NCBI RefSeq assembly: GCF_900109935.1
Contig: NZ_FOBV01000006.1
Coordinates: forward strand, 140,515 to 204,514
DNA: 64,000 nucleotides
Reading direction: 5' to 3'
Source of the DNA: Chryseobacterium taichungense
GTDB lineage: Bacteria; Bacteroidota; Bacteroidia; Flavobacteriales; Weeksellaceae
The position numbers were made by a program, and so were the translations under genes. Below are positions 9,481 through 16,539 of the stretch, in pieces. Each line of letters opens with the position of its first letter. Position 1 is the stretch's first letter. The notes below the pieces were generated by a model that was given only the letters and a program-made list of their open reading frames with translations, was not told the DNA's origin and ran no database searches.

Positions 9481-9556
9481 TTCCGGCTTTCCGCTATTAC
9501 TCCTCGCTCACCTTTCAGGTTCGCTGTGGGGTAGCCGCTGCAATCCGGGCTAGGGA
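9481..9556 (+). repeat. Dispersed palindromic element, copy 1
   Basis: Begins TTCCGGCTTTCCGC and ends GCAATCCGGGCTAGGG; the termini can pair (CCGG with CCGG). The interior is a GC-rich imperfect hairpin. A second copy with the same framework lies at 56214-56303, with CCCCG/CGGGG termini instead. The stretch 9389-9480 just before it shows nothing else I can name. Confidence 0.6.
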
Positions 9557-9572
9557 TAAAGTTCCGTTTAAT

Positions 9573-9605
9573 AAACCTCATAGGTTTCAAAAACCTATGA
9601 GGTTT
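9573..9605. repeat. 15-bp perfect inverted repeat upstream of rtcB
   Basis: AAACCTCATAGGTTT (9573-9587) and AAACCTATGAGGTTT (9591-9605) are exact reverse complements with a CAA spacer. It ends 26 bp before the rtcB start and has no T-run after it, so it could be a leader hairpin, an operator or a dispersed palindrome rather than a simple terminator. Confidence 0.8.
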
Positions 9606-9631
9606 GAATCAACATCTTTAATCATACAACA

Positions 9632-11023
9632 ATGGGAAATTTAAAACTTAAAGGAAAAAATATATTAAAAATAGGATATCCTAATAATCAAAGTGTAAAC
9701 ATTGCTTTAGAAGTTATGAAGAGAAATTTCGCAACAAAAAACATCCATCATGTGAAATCTCTTTTAAAGGAAATCCTGCAAAATCCGGAACAATTTGAAA
9801 AGGATTTAACCTTCGGACAAATTGCTGAAGCATTACTCTCATCAAAGAAAACAGAAAAAAGAATGCTTAACACAAACAGAGCGACTTTTAATATTTTCGG
9901 AAACAATATTTCGGATGAAGCAAAAAACCAGCTCTATACCGCGCTGAAACTGCCGATTTCAACACAGGGAGCCTTAATGCCCGATGCGCACAGCGGTTAC
10001 GGACTTCCAATTGGTGGTGTTCTTGCCGTAGAAAATGCCGTAATTCCTTATGGAGTCGGCATGGACATCGGCTGCAGAATGAGCCTCAGTATTTTAGATA
10101 CACCGGTCTCATATCTCGACGGAGCCAAAGATAAATACGAAAAAGCGCTGGCCGAACATACGAAATTCGGGATGTACGAAACACACAAGTCTCACGTCGA
10201 ACATGAAATTTTCGACAGAGATACCTTCGATATGATCCCGATCCTGAGAAGGTTAAAAGGAAAAGCCATCAAACAGATGGGAACTTCCGGCGGCGGAAAT
10301 CATTTCGTAGAATTCGGAGAAGTGGAAATCACCGAAGAAGATGAGCAGATCGGTCTTCCGAAAGGAAAATATCTCGGAATTCTTTCACACAGCGGTTCCC
10401 GGGGATTAGGAGCAGAAATTGCCCAATACTATTCCAGAGTTGCTGTGGAGCAATGCCCGTTGCCAAAAGAAGCGCAAAACTTCGCCTGGCTGGATTTGAG
10501 TACGCATCTCGGATTAGAATACTGGACAGCCATGAATCTTGCAGGAGATTATGCCTCAGCCTGCCACGACGATATCCACAGGAGATTGGTGAAAGTCGTG
10601 GGAGGAAGGGTGAAAGCGAGAATTGAGAACCATCACAATTTCGCCTGGAAAGAAATCCACAACGGAAAAGAAGTGATCGTTCATCGGAAAGGCGCAACGC
10701 CGGCAAATGAAAACGAGTTGGGGATGATTCCCGGATCCATGACCGCTAAAGGTTTTATTGTACGTGGGAAAGGAAATCCGGATTCCCTGAACTCAGCTTC
10801 TCACGGTGCTGGAAGAGCGCATTCGAGAGGGGAATGCAGAAGCCTTTTTACTCAAAATGATATTAAGAAAGAACTGAAACTTAAGAATGTCATCTTGATG
10901 GGTGGAAATGCTGAAGAAGCACCCATGGCCTACAAAGACATCAACGAAGTCATGAATGCACAAAGTGAATTAGTTGATATTCTGGGAACTTTCCAGCCAA
11001 GAATCGTGAGGATGGATAAATAA
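9632..11023 (+). CDS. rtcB: RNA ligase RtcB
   Basis: Mn2+- and GTP-dependent ligase that joins 2',3'-cyclic phosphate (or 3'-phosphate) to 5'-OH RNA ends. Family motifs run in order: DAHSGYGLPIGG, MDIGC with metal ligand C148, GTSGGGNHFVEFG, SHSGSRGLG, ENHHNFAW, GSMTAKGF, and SASHGAGR with H391 as the guanylylated histidine. The length of 463 is within range. It is followed 83 bp later by prfH, the known rtcB2-prfH pairing in which RtcB reseals a decoding-centre nick in 16S rRNA. Upstream lie a 15-bp inverted repeat and a candidate RNA; no clear TAnnTTTG box was found right before it, so its expression control may be unusual. Confidence 0.96.
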   Translation: MGNLKLKGKNILKIGYPNNQSVNIALEVMKRNFATKNIHHVKSLLKEILQNPEQFEKDLTFGQIAEALLSSKKTEKRMLNTNRATFNIFGNNISDEAKNQLYTALKLPISTQGALMPDAHSGYGLPIGGVLAVENAVIPYGVGMDIGCRMSLSILDTPVSYLDGAKDKYEKALAEHTKFGMYETHKSHVEHEIFDRDTFDMIPILRRLKGKAIKQMGTSGGGNHFVEFGEVEITEEDEQIGLPKGKYLGILSHSGSRGLGAEIAQYYSRVAVEQCPLPKEAQNFAWLDLSTHLGLEYWTAMNLAGDYASACHDDIHRRLVKVVGGRVKARIENHHNFAWKEIHNGKEVIVHRKGATPANENELGMIPGSMTAKGFIVRGKGNPDSLNSASHGAGRAHSRGECRSLFTQNDIKKELKLKNVILMGGNAEEAPMAYKDINEVMNAQSELVDILGTFQPRIVRMDK

Positions 11024-11029
11024 ATGGTT

Positions 11030-11104
11030 GTTGTTTTTTGGTTGATTGTTGTTAGAATTTAGCACGATCAACTGAAAACCATCAACCGACAACAAATTAA
11101 ACAA
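11030..11104. repeat. Imperfect inverted word repeat between rtcB and prfH
   Basis: TTGTTGT...GGTTGAT on the left is answered by ATCAACC-G-ACAACAA on the right. Same design as the inverted word repeats at 28109-28183 and 37222-37300. Confidence 0.5.
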
Positions 11105-11106
11105 CA

Positions 11107-11805
11107 ATGGACAAACTTATACAAATAACCTCAGGAAGAGGACCTTTAGAATGCCAATGGGTAGTGGCAAAGGTGCTGAAGATTTTCCTTGAGGAAGCAA
11201 AAAATAGCAATATCGATTACGAGATCATTCACCGGGAAAATGGGGATGAAAATCTTACACTGAAATCGGTAACCCTGCTTTTAAAAGCAAAGGAACTGAC
11301 GGATTTTTTAGAAAGTTGGTTGGGAAGCATTTGCTGGACAGGCAAAAGTACATTCCGCAAGCTGCACAAAAGAAGCAACTGGTTTATCGGAGTTTTTGAG
11401 CTGGAAGGTCTGGAGAAAATCAGTTTTAATGATAAAGATATTCAGTTTCAGACTACGAGAAGTCAGGGAAGCGGAGGGCAGAATGTCAATAAAGTAAATA
11501 CGGCTGTCTGCGCCACCCACATCCCGACAGGCCAAAGTGTTTTCGTACAGGACTCTCGTTCGCAGCTGGAAAATAAGAAACTTTCGATTGCCCGGCTTAA
11601 AGAGAAAGTATTGGAGCAGAATATCATTCAGCTTCAGAAGAGAATGCAGGAAACCTGGAATAATCATCTGCAGGTGCAAAGAGGGAATCCGGTTCGTACA
11701 TTTTCCGGGACGGATTTTAAAAAGAATTATCAGGAAAAGTCTTTTAAAAAACAAAGAAATCAACTGAAGAAAGAATTAAAAACTTACAAAAATGACCTTA
11801 ACTAA
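11107..11805 (+). CDS. prfH: Release factor H (PrfH), ribosome rescue factor
   Basis: A 232-residue RF-like protein with a catalytic GGQ at residues 123-125 ([20 protein letters not shown]) but lacking the RF1/RF2 N-terminal domain and codon-reading tripeptide. In the described RtcB2-PrfH system PrfH releases peptides from ribosomes with a cleaved decoding centre so that RtcB can repair the rRNA. The order rtcB-prfH here fits that. The basic C-terminal tail (KKQRNQLKKELKTYK) may bind the ribosome. The last 14 bp overlap the next gene, which suggests translational coupling. Confidence 0.9.
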   Translation: MDKLIQITSGRGPLECQWVVAKVLKIFLEEAKNSNIDYEIIHRENGDENLTLKSVTLLLKAKELTDFLESWLGSICWTGKSTFRKLHKRSNWFIGVFELEGLEKISFNDKDIQFQTTRSQGSGGQNVNKVNTAVCATHIPTGQSVFVQDSRSQLENKKLSIARLKEKVLEQNIIQLQKRMQETWNNHLQVQRGNPVRTFSGTDFKKNYQEKSFKKQRNQLKKELKTYKNDLN

Positions 11806-12307
11806 AAATAAATATTACTTTGAGGCTTTAGATAATTATCCATACAGCTTGCCGGATTGCCTGGAAGCGTTGAATTATGCATTGTCATACGATCCGGAGG
11901 ACGCAGACAGCCTTTGCCTGATGGGCAGAATCTACAGTGAAATGCTGAACGATTACGAAAAAGCGAAACTGTATTTCGAAGAAGCAATGCAGTGCGATGT
12001 GACCAATCTGAATACGCCACAATATTATATTAAATGCCTTTTAGATAATGAAGATTTTCACGAAGCGGAAAAGCTGATTGCTTATTCTTTAAAAATCAAA
12101 GGAATTGATAAAGCAACATTATGGTTACACAGATCGCTGCTTTCCGAGAAAAGAGGAAGTTTTGCCAATGCCATAAAGTTTCTGAATGAAGCTGAAAAAT
12201 ACTGCTTTACCGAGTACAGTCTGAATCTGGTAAAAGACCGCAAGAAGTTTATTAGATCAAAAATGCCCAAGAAAAGCAAGATGAAAAAGAAGAAGGAGAC
12301 CCATTGA
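11792..12307 (+). CDS. TPR-like protein in the rtcB-prfH operon
   Basis: A 171-residue protein with tetratricopeptide-like helices: EALNYALSYDPEDADSLCLM, then a Y-E-K-A-K-L-Y-F-E-E-A repeat near residue 55, and a later SLLSEKRGSFANAIKFLNEA segment. The C-terminus is very basic (PKKSKMKKKKETH), consistent with RNA or ribosome contact; that is inference. It starts inside prfH (14-bp overlap) and ends in the operon terminator, so it is probably a third component of the module. I know no assigned role for it. Confidence 0.8.
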   Translation: MTLTKNKYYFEALDNYPYSLPDCLEALNYALSYDPEDADSLCLMGRIYSEMLNDYEKAKLYFEEAMQCDVTNLNTPQYYIKCLLDNEDFHEAEKLIAYSLKIKGIDKATLWLHRSLLSEKRGSFANAIKFLNEAEKYCFTEYSLNLVKDRKKFIRSKMPKKSKMKKKKETH

Positions 12308-12320
12308 GGTCTCCTTTTTT
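12293..12320 (+). terminator. Terminator of the rtcB operon
   Basis: GGAGACC (12295-12301) and GGTCTCC (12308-12314) arms followed by TTTTTT. The 5' arm lies inside the last codons of the TPR gene. Confidence 0.8.
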
Positions 12321-12375
12321 GTAAGCCACGACTTTATCTGATTTAAATAATGATTTTACAGCACAGCATAGGATT

Positions 12376-12523
12376 TGCTCCATCGGAGCAATATCTGTGT
12401 AGATCAATAACAGCATCTTGTACCGGAACTCCGTCGGGGTTCTATCTTATCATAGCACACCTACGGCATGCTTGCGATGTTCTATTGTTTTTTCTTCTAC
12501 ACAGGTATTGCTCCTACGGAGCA
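12376..12523. repeat. 148-bp palindromic element with 27-bp terminal inverted repeats
   Basis: Left end 12376-12402 (TGCTCCATCGGAGCA then ATATCTGTGTAG) matches the reverse complement of 12497-12523 at 24 of 27 positions. Each end is itself a hairpin (TGCTCC/GGAGCA). Inside are a 7-bp hairpin at 12426-12442 (GAACTCC/GGGGTTC) and an AGCA/TGCT pairing at 12454-12472. No coding capacity. The architecture resembles REP-like or miniature mobile elements. It accounts for most of the 12321-12554 gap; the rest holds nothing I can name. Confidence 0.65.
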
Positions 12524-12554
12524 TAAAAAATTACGTGTTCGATTTTCAGACGTA

Positions 12555-12592
12555 AAAAAGAGGCTGCCCAAACTTTTAGGGCAGCCTCTCTT
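12555..12592 (-). terminator. Terminator of the twin cytochrome genes
   Basis: GAGGCTGCCC and GGGCAGCCTC arms. Read on the minus strand the hairpin is followed by TTTTTT. Confidence 0.8.
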
Positions 12593-12619
12593 TGTTTTAA
12601 AGAATGTTTCTGAAGAAAC

Positions 12620-12910
12620 TTATTTTTTATTTACTGAAATCAGATAGTCATAAACCATTTGGTGCTGATCTTCGCTTAGTTTAGCCTTAGGAGCCATTCT
12701 GCTAAGCGTTTTCAGCCAGCCCTGATCGTCGTGTTTCGCAGGATCCGGAAGCTTGTGGCATCTGTTGCATGAGTTTTCGAAGATTGTTTTTCCCTGTGCC
12801 AGCTGCTCAGACGAAGTGTACTTCGGCCCAGTTACCGCCATGCTTTTTGGTCCGCATGATACTACTAATGATGCAGAACCGAGAATCATACCTAAAATCA
12901 ATTTTTTCAT
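12620..12910 (-). CDS. Monoheme c-type cytochrome lipoprotein (second of a pair)
   Basis: A 96-residue lipoprotein: MKKLILGMILGSASLVVSCG gives a lipobox with VSC as cleavage site. One heme-binding CNRCH follows a FENSC segment, and MAPKAKLSEDQ supplies the likely axial Met. It would be an electron shuttle anchored in a membrane facing the periplasm. An in-frame start at 12967 exists, but the lipoprotein start at 12910 is preferred. It is a paralogue of the gene at 12931-13221, 20 bp upstream in the same operon. Confidence 0.85.
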   Translation of the reverse strand: MKKLILGMILGSASLVVSCGPKSMAVTGPKYTSSEQLAQGKTIFENSCNRCHKLPDPAKHDDQGWLKTLSRMAPKAKLSEDQHQMVYDYLISVNKK

Positions 12911-12930
12911 AATACTATTTTTTAAAGTGA

Positions 12931-13221
12931 TTATTTTTTCACAGATACGATATAATCGTATACCCACTGATGCTGCTCATCGGTAAGTTTTGCTTTAGGA
13001 GCCATCCTGTTCATAATTCCCACCCAATCAACAGAGGTATGGGAAGTCGGGTCCGGAAGTTTATGACATCTTCCGCATGAATTTTCAAAAATTGTTTTTC
13101 CCTGTGCGATTTGCTCGGCAGTAGAAGTGGCAGCTGCAGGCGCTGTTGCTGTAGAAGCTTTTGGTGTACAAGATGCCAGTAAAACGGCAGTAAAGGATGC
13201 TACAGCGATTATTTTTTTCAT
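12931..13221 (-). CDS. Monoheme c-type cytochrome lipoprotein (first of a pair)
   Basis: A 96-residue protein with lipobox LLASC after MKKIIAVASFTAVLLASC, an Ala/Thr-rich linker (KASTATAPAAATST), heme motif CGRCH and NRMAPKAKL as probable Met ligand region. It is nearly the same length as its downstream paralogue and shares QGKTIFENSC and RCHKLPDP, so the pair arose by tandem duplication. It could supply electrons to a terminal oxidase such as the cbb3 enzyme encoded at 45-51 kb; no direct evidence. Confidence 0.87.
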   Translation of the reverse strand: MKKIIAVASFTAVLLASCTPKASTATAPAAATSTAEQIAQGKTIFENSCGRCHKLPDPTSHTSVDWVGIMNRMAPKAKLTDEQHQWVYDYIVSVKK

Positions 13222-13243
13222 GTTTTACATTATTTGATTAAAA

Positions 13244-13251
13244 CAAATGTA
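13244..13251 (-). promoter_or_regulatory. -7 box for the cytochrome pair
   Basis: Minus strand reads TACATTTG, 22 nt before the ATG at 13221. Confidence 0.5.
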
Positions 13252-13339
13252 GCAAATTCCACTTCTTATTAATGAAATGGCGGATAATTTAGAAATAATA
13301 AAAATTAGGGGTGTGCAGGGGTGTTTGCAGGGTTAGGTA

Positions 13340-13449
13340 AAAACGTCGAATCCTTTGTGTAAAAACGTCGAGACCTTTTGCCTGAAACGTCGAAACGTTT
13401 TACCTAAAACCTCGAGACGTTTTGTATAAAACGACGGGACGTTTTCCAG
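13340..13449. repeat. Five 22-bp units, each a hairpin of AAAACGTC/GACGTTTT
   Basis: The ACGTC core recurs at 13344, 13366, 13388, 13410 and 13432, an exact 22-bp period. The consensus is AAAACGTC-GA-GACGTTTT, so every unit is an inverted repeat with a 2-nt centre; units 1 and 2 are degraded on the right arm, units 4 and 5 carry one change on the left. Noncoding. It fills the middle of the 428-bp gap before meaB; 13450-13636 otherwise shows nothing recognisable. Confidence 0.75.
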
Positions 13450-13636
13450 TGATGAATAGGACGTTTAAAATCAACGTATTATATGAGGAGGTTTTGATAA
13501 TGAATTCATTCAACATTAACTCATTTTAATGGAAATATATTAAAGAGGCTTGAACTTATTTAGGACCAACAGAAAGATTATGGATAAAAATATCAGGTGA
13601 AGGCAATTGTCTATTGATCATTCACGCTTTAATCCT

Positions 13637-13644
13637 TATTTTTG
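13637..13644 (+). promoter_or_regulatory. -7 box almost touching the meaB start
   Basis: TATTTTTG matches TAnnTTTG and ends 5 nt before the ATG at 13650, predicting a leaderless or nearly leaderless transcript. Confidence 0.5.
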
Positions 13645-13649
13645 AATCA

Positions 13650-14633
13650 ATGAAATTTTCTACAGAAGAGCTAATCGATGGGATACGGTCAGGAAACAAA
13701 CGTCTGATTGCAAAAGCCATTACCTTAGTGGAAAGTAAAAAAGCTGAACACCGCCAGCAAGCTGAGGAATTGTTGAAAGGGATCATGCCATTTACGGGAA
13801 ATTCCATCCGTGTAGGGATAACGGGCGTTCCGGGTGCAGGGAAATCAACTTTTATTGAGAATTTCGGCAGGCTTGCGATTGCCAATGGTAAAAAAGTAGC
13901 TGTTCTCGCTATTGACCCAAGTTCGGCTATTAATAAAGGAAGTATTCTGGGCGATAAAACGAGAATGGAAGAACTGGCCAAAGAAGAAAATGCTTTTATC
14001 CGGCCTTCCCCAAGCTCAGGATTTTTGGGAGGCGTGGCCAATACGACCTTTGAAACCATGATGATCTGTGAAGCCGCGGGATATGATTATATTTTAATTG
14101 AAACGGTCGGGGTAGGACAGTCTGAAGTTCTCGTAGCTGATATTACAGACGTTTTCCTGTTTTTAAAAATCATTGGTGGTGGCGACGAGCTCCAGGGAAT
14201 CAAACGAGGGATCATGGAAATGGTGGATGTGATCTTCATTAATAAAGTTGACAAAGACAATCTTCAGAAAGCGAAGAATACCAGACTCGAACTGAAGAGA
14301 GCTTTAGATTTTATCCCTCCTAAAGAAAAAGGCTGGAAAGTTCCGGTTTTACTGGGATCTGCCTTAAGTAATGAAGGTCTTGATGAAGTTTTTGAAAAGA
14401 TAAATGAGTTCATCTCCCTGAAAAAGAAAGCCAACCGGTTTTCTGAAATCAGGAATCAGCAGGCTGAAAAACGGTTTGAGTACTGGGTGCAGGAATATAT
14501 TTTATCGGCGATGAAGAAGAGTAATTCGTTGGAGGAAGCTTATATTCTTCATAAAAAAAATGCTTCAGCACTGGTTTCCAATCCAAGCACCGAAGCAAAA
14601 TTATTCGTTGAAAAGTTTTTGTCTAAAGACTAA
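13650..14633 (+). CDS. meaB: Methylmalonyl-CoA mutase-associated GTPase MeaB
   Basis: G3E-type GTPase that loads and protects adenosylcobalamin on methylmalonyl-CoA mutase. Walker A is GVPGAGKST at residues 59-67 and the base-recognition motif is NKVD; switch segments include DPSSAINKGSILGDKTRM and ETVGVGQSE. The product is 327 residues from the chosen start MKFSTEELIDGI; an in-frame ATG 36 bp upstream would add a hydrophobic dozen residues and would lie upstream of the -7 box, so it is rejected. The mutase is at 6421. Its stop is 4 bp from the convergent lipoprotein gene. Confidence 0.95.
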   Translation: MKFSTEELIDGIRSGNKRLIAKAITLVESKKAEHRQQAEELLKGIMPFTGNSIRVGITGVPGAGKSTFIENFGRLAIANGKKVAVLAIDPSSAINKGSILGDKTRMEELAKEENAFIRPSPSSGFLGGVANTTFETMMICEAAGYDYILIETVGVGQSEVLVADITDVFLFLKIIGGGDELQGIKRGIMEMVDVIFINKVDKDNLQKAKNTRLELKRALDFIPPKEKGWKVPVLLGSALSNEGLDEVFEKINEFISLKKKANRFSEIRNQQAEKRFEYWVQEYILSAMKKSNSLEEAYILHKKNASALVSNPSTEAKLFVEKFLSKD

Positions 14634-14637
14634 TACT

Positions 14638-15183
14638 TTAAGGCTGCACTTTCTGCTCTTCATTTTTTGTAATGTATCCGTCGTAAGAAATAGGCTGCCT
14701 GTCATTACTTCTAATGGATGTAAAAGCTCTTCCTGATTTTGTAATTTCCAGAATGATTTCATCAACCCTGTTTGTATCATTGGGTTTTATTCTTACAACC
14801 CATGTCCCTTTTTTATTCTGACTTTTGTTTACCGTAAAATCTTTTGACGAAAATCTGTAACTGTTTTGTGAAGAGTCACCGTAAGAAGGGTTGAAAACTC
14901 TTCCGAAATAAGGCAATACCACTTCCAGTTTATCCGGTCTTACATCAACACTGTAATTGCTTCCGGAAAGATCAAGTATTCTCGTTGCAGGGGCGTTCGG
15001 CATTGAGGTCATTACATTGATGACATCGTAATTCGTAGGGTTTGCTCTTTGCGCATGGAAAGAAAAGTCCTGGGAGTTGATCAGTGCAGTTACTGCCTGA
15101 GGATCCATATTGGTCTGGGATGAGCAATTTTCAAAGAACATCAAAAAACTGAGCATGCATATGATTGAAATTAACTTTTTCAT
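14638..15183 (-). CDS. DUF4251-type lipoprotein
   Basis: A 181-residue protein. The N-terminus MKKLISIICMLSFLMFFENCSS has a Cys at 20 consistent with lipoprotein processing. The body matches the DUF4251 pattern as I know it: DFSFHAQRANP, NYSVDVRPDKLEVVLPYFGRV, FSSKDFTV, and a GTWVVRIKP strand. The function of the family is unknown. Common in Bacteroidota as a periplasm-facing lipid-anchored protein. Confidence 0.8.
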   Translation of the reverse strand: MKKLISIICMLSFLMFFENCSSQTNMDPQAVTALINSQDFSFHAQRANPTNYDVINVMTSMPNAPATRILDLSGSNYSVDVRPDKLEVVLPYFGRVFNPSYGDSSQNSYRFSSKDFTVNKSQNKKGTWVVRIKPNDTNRVDEIILEITKSGRAFTSIRSNDRQPISYDGYITKNEEQKVQP

Positions 15184-15223
15184 AATTAAATATATATTGC
15201 TAAATTAAACATCAAATTGTATG

Positions 15224-15231
15224 CAAATATA
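15224..15231 (-). promoter_or_regulatory. -7 box for the DUF4251-type gene
   Basis: Minus strand reads TATATTTG, 40 nt before the ATG at 15183. Confidence 0.5.
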
Positions 15232-15289
15232 GAATCTGAAATTTATTTTGGAATAAAAATTGTAAAGGTTGAATAATAACACTCGAACT

Positions 15290-16096
15290 ATGAAATTTAC
15301 ACATTTATTAGGAATAGGAGCGATGGCTCTTACCGTTGCAGCTTGTACTACCAACCCGATCACGGGAAGGTCTTCTTTACAGCTGGCAAATAACTCGGAA
15401 ATCCTGACAATGTCTGCTCAGGAATACAAATCAACGTTAAATAAATCAAAAGTAATCACAGGAACGGCAGATGCAAAAAAGGTGGTAAATGTAGGATCGA
15501 GAATAAAATCTGCAGCTGAAAGATATTATCAGTCTATTGGTCGTTCTGCGGACCTTGCCAACTACAACTGGGAATTTAACCTTATTCAAAGCAATGAGCT
15601 CAATGCATGGTGTATGCCAGGTGGAAAAGTAGCCGTTTATACAGGGATTTTACCAATTACAAAAAATGAAAACGGACTAGCCGTTGTGTTGGGGCACGAG
15701 GTGTCTCATGCTTTAGCAGGTCATGGTAATGAAAGAATTTCTCAGGCCATGGTAGCACAATATGGCGGAGCAATCTTAGGAGGAACTATTTCTAATGCTC
15801 AATGGGCAAACGTATTTGAAGCAGTATATCCTATCGGTTCTCAGGTCGCGTTGTTGAAATATGGAAGAAATCAGGAATCTGAAGCTGACCAAATGGGGCT
15901 TTACCTGATGGGGATGGCAGGATATGATCCTAGAGAAGCAATTCCTTTCTGGGGAAGAATGGAAGCAGCGTCTAAAGGAGCGAGACAGCCTGAATTTTTA
16001 TCTACCCACCCGAATCCTGAAACGAGAATTTCAGACATTAATAAAGATTTACCTAAAGCTTTAGAATATTATAAGGCTGCAGGTGGAAAAATATAA
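15290..16096 (+). CDS. M48 family metallopeptidase, lipoprotein
   Basis: Zinc peptidase of the BepA/LoiP/YggG type that works on misfolded envelope proteins. From the preferred start (MKFTHLLGIG) the lipobox is VAAC at residues 17-20. The zinc site is HEVSH at 136-140, and the third ligand lies in NQESEADQMG. The end of the domain has STHPNPETRI, typical of the family. The 268-residue length is normal. An upstream in-frame ATG at 15269 would place a polar stretch before the signal and is less likely. Confidence 0.93.
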   Translation: MKFTHLLGIGAMALTVAACTTNPITGRSSLQLANNSEILTMSAQEYKSTLNKSKVITGTADAKKVVNVGSRIKSAAERYYQSIGRSADLANYNWEFNLIQSNELNAWCMPGGKVAVYTGILPITKNENGLAVVLGHEVSHALAGHGNERISQAMVAQYGGAILGGTISNAQWANVFEAVYPIGSQVALLKYGRNQESEADQMGLYLMGMAGYDPREAIPFWGRMEAASKGARQPEFLSTHPNPETRISDINKDLPKALEYYKAAGGKI

Positions 16097-16140
16097 TCAC
16101 TAAAGAAATTTAATCTTGTAAGGCCTTATTGAATTTTTAT

Positions 16141-16148
16141 TAAATTTG
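16141..16148 (+). promoter_or_regulatory. -7 box for the small membrane protein gene
   Basis: TAAATTTG matches TAnnTTTG, 39 nt before the ATG at 16188. A direct repeat GTAAGGCC (about 16118 and 16149) flanks it. Confidence 0.4.
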
Positions 16149-16187
16149 GTAAGGCCATTTAGTTTTATTAATCTTAAGCACAACACT

Positions 16188-16502
16188 ATGAAAAATTTAA
16201 CAATAATAGGACTTATTCTTTTAGCGTTATCTATACTTCTGTTTTATCTAACGGCTAATAATTTTACAATTAATGATTTGGGAATGCCTCATATCATGGG
16301 AATTTTAGGAGGTATAGGCATTGGTTTAATCATCGGCGGAATGGTGGGGTATGTTAGCAAAGGAAGCGCTATAAAAGCTGAACAGAAAAGAAAAGAATTT
16401 CAAAAGCTTCAGCAGGAAAAAGAAGAACTGGAGAAAAGAGCGGCAGATATCGCCAGACGTGAAGCCGAGCTCAATCTTAGAAATGAAAATCCTCAGGTCT
16501 GA
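16188..16502 (+). CDS. Small membrane protein with coiled-coil tail
   Basis: A 104-residue protein with two transmembrane helices (NLTIIGLILLALSILLFYL, and the glycine-rich IMGILGGIGIGLIIGG) and a charged helical tail (KAEQKRKEFQKLQQEKEELE and on) likely to form a coiled coil in the cytosol. I know no function. The start at 16188 is preferred over 16146 because the -7 box lies between them. It follows the M48 protease by 91 bp but seems to have its own promoter. Confidence 0.7.
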   Translation: MKNLTIIGLILLALSILLFYLTANNFTINDLGMPHIMGILGGIGIGLIIGGMVGYVSKGSAIKAEQKRKEFQKLQQEKEELEKRAADIARREAELNLRNENPQV

Positions 16503-16517
16503 AGAACTGAGGATTTA
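16492..16517. terminator. Hairpin terminator between convergent genes
   Basis: CCTCAG and CTGAGG arms around GTCTGAAGAA. T-rich sequence lies on the plus side and a shorter TTTT run on the minus side. The 5' arm lies in the last codons of the small membrane protein gene. Confidence 0.55.
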
Positions 16518-16539
16518 TATTATTATTTTAAATTTAATT

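Noticed and set aside
9314..9553. 79-aa open frame
   Set aside because: It runs through the RNA terminator and the dispersed palindrome; composition and position do not support a gene.
12376..12523. Insertion sequence with transposase
   Set aside because: Inverted ends are present but there is no open frame between them large enough for a transposase.
13340..13449. CRISPR-like short repeats
   Set aside because: Repeats are contiguous at 22 bp with no spacers and are degenerate.
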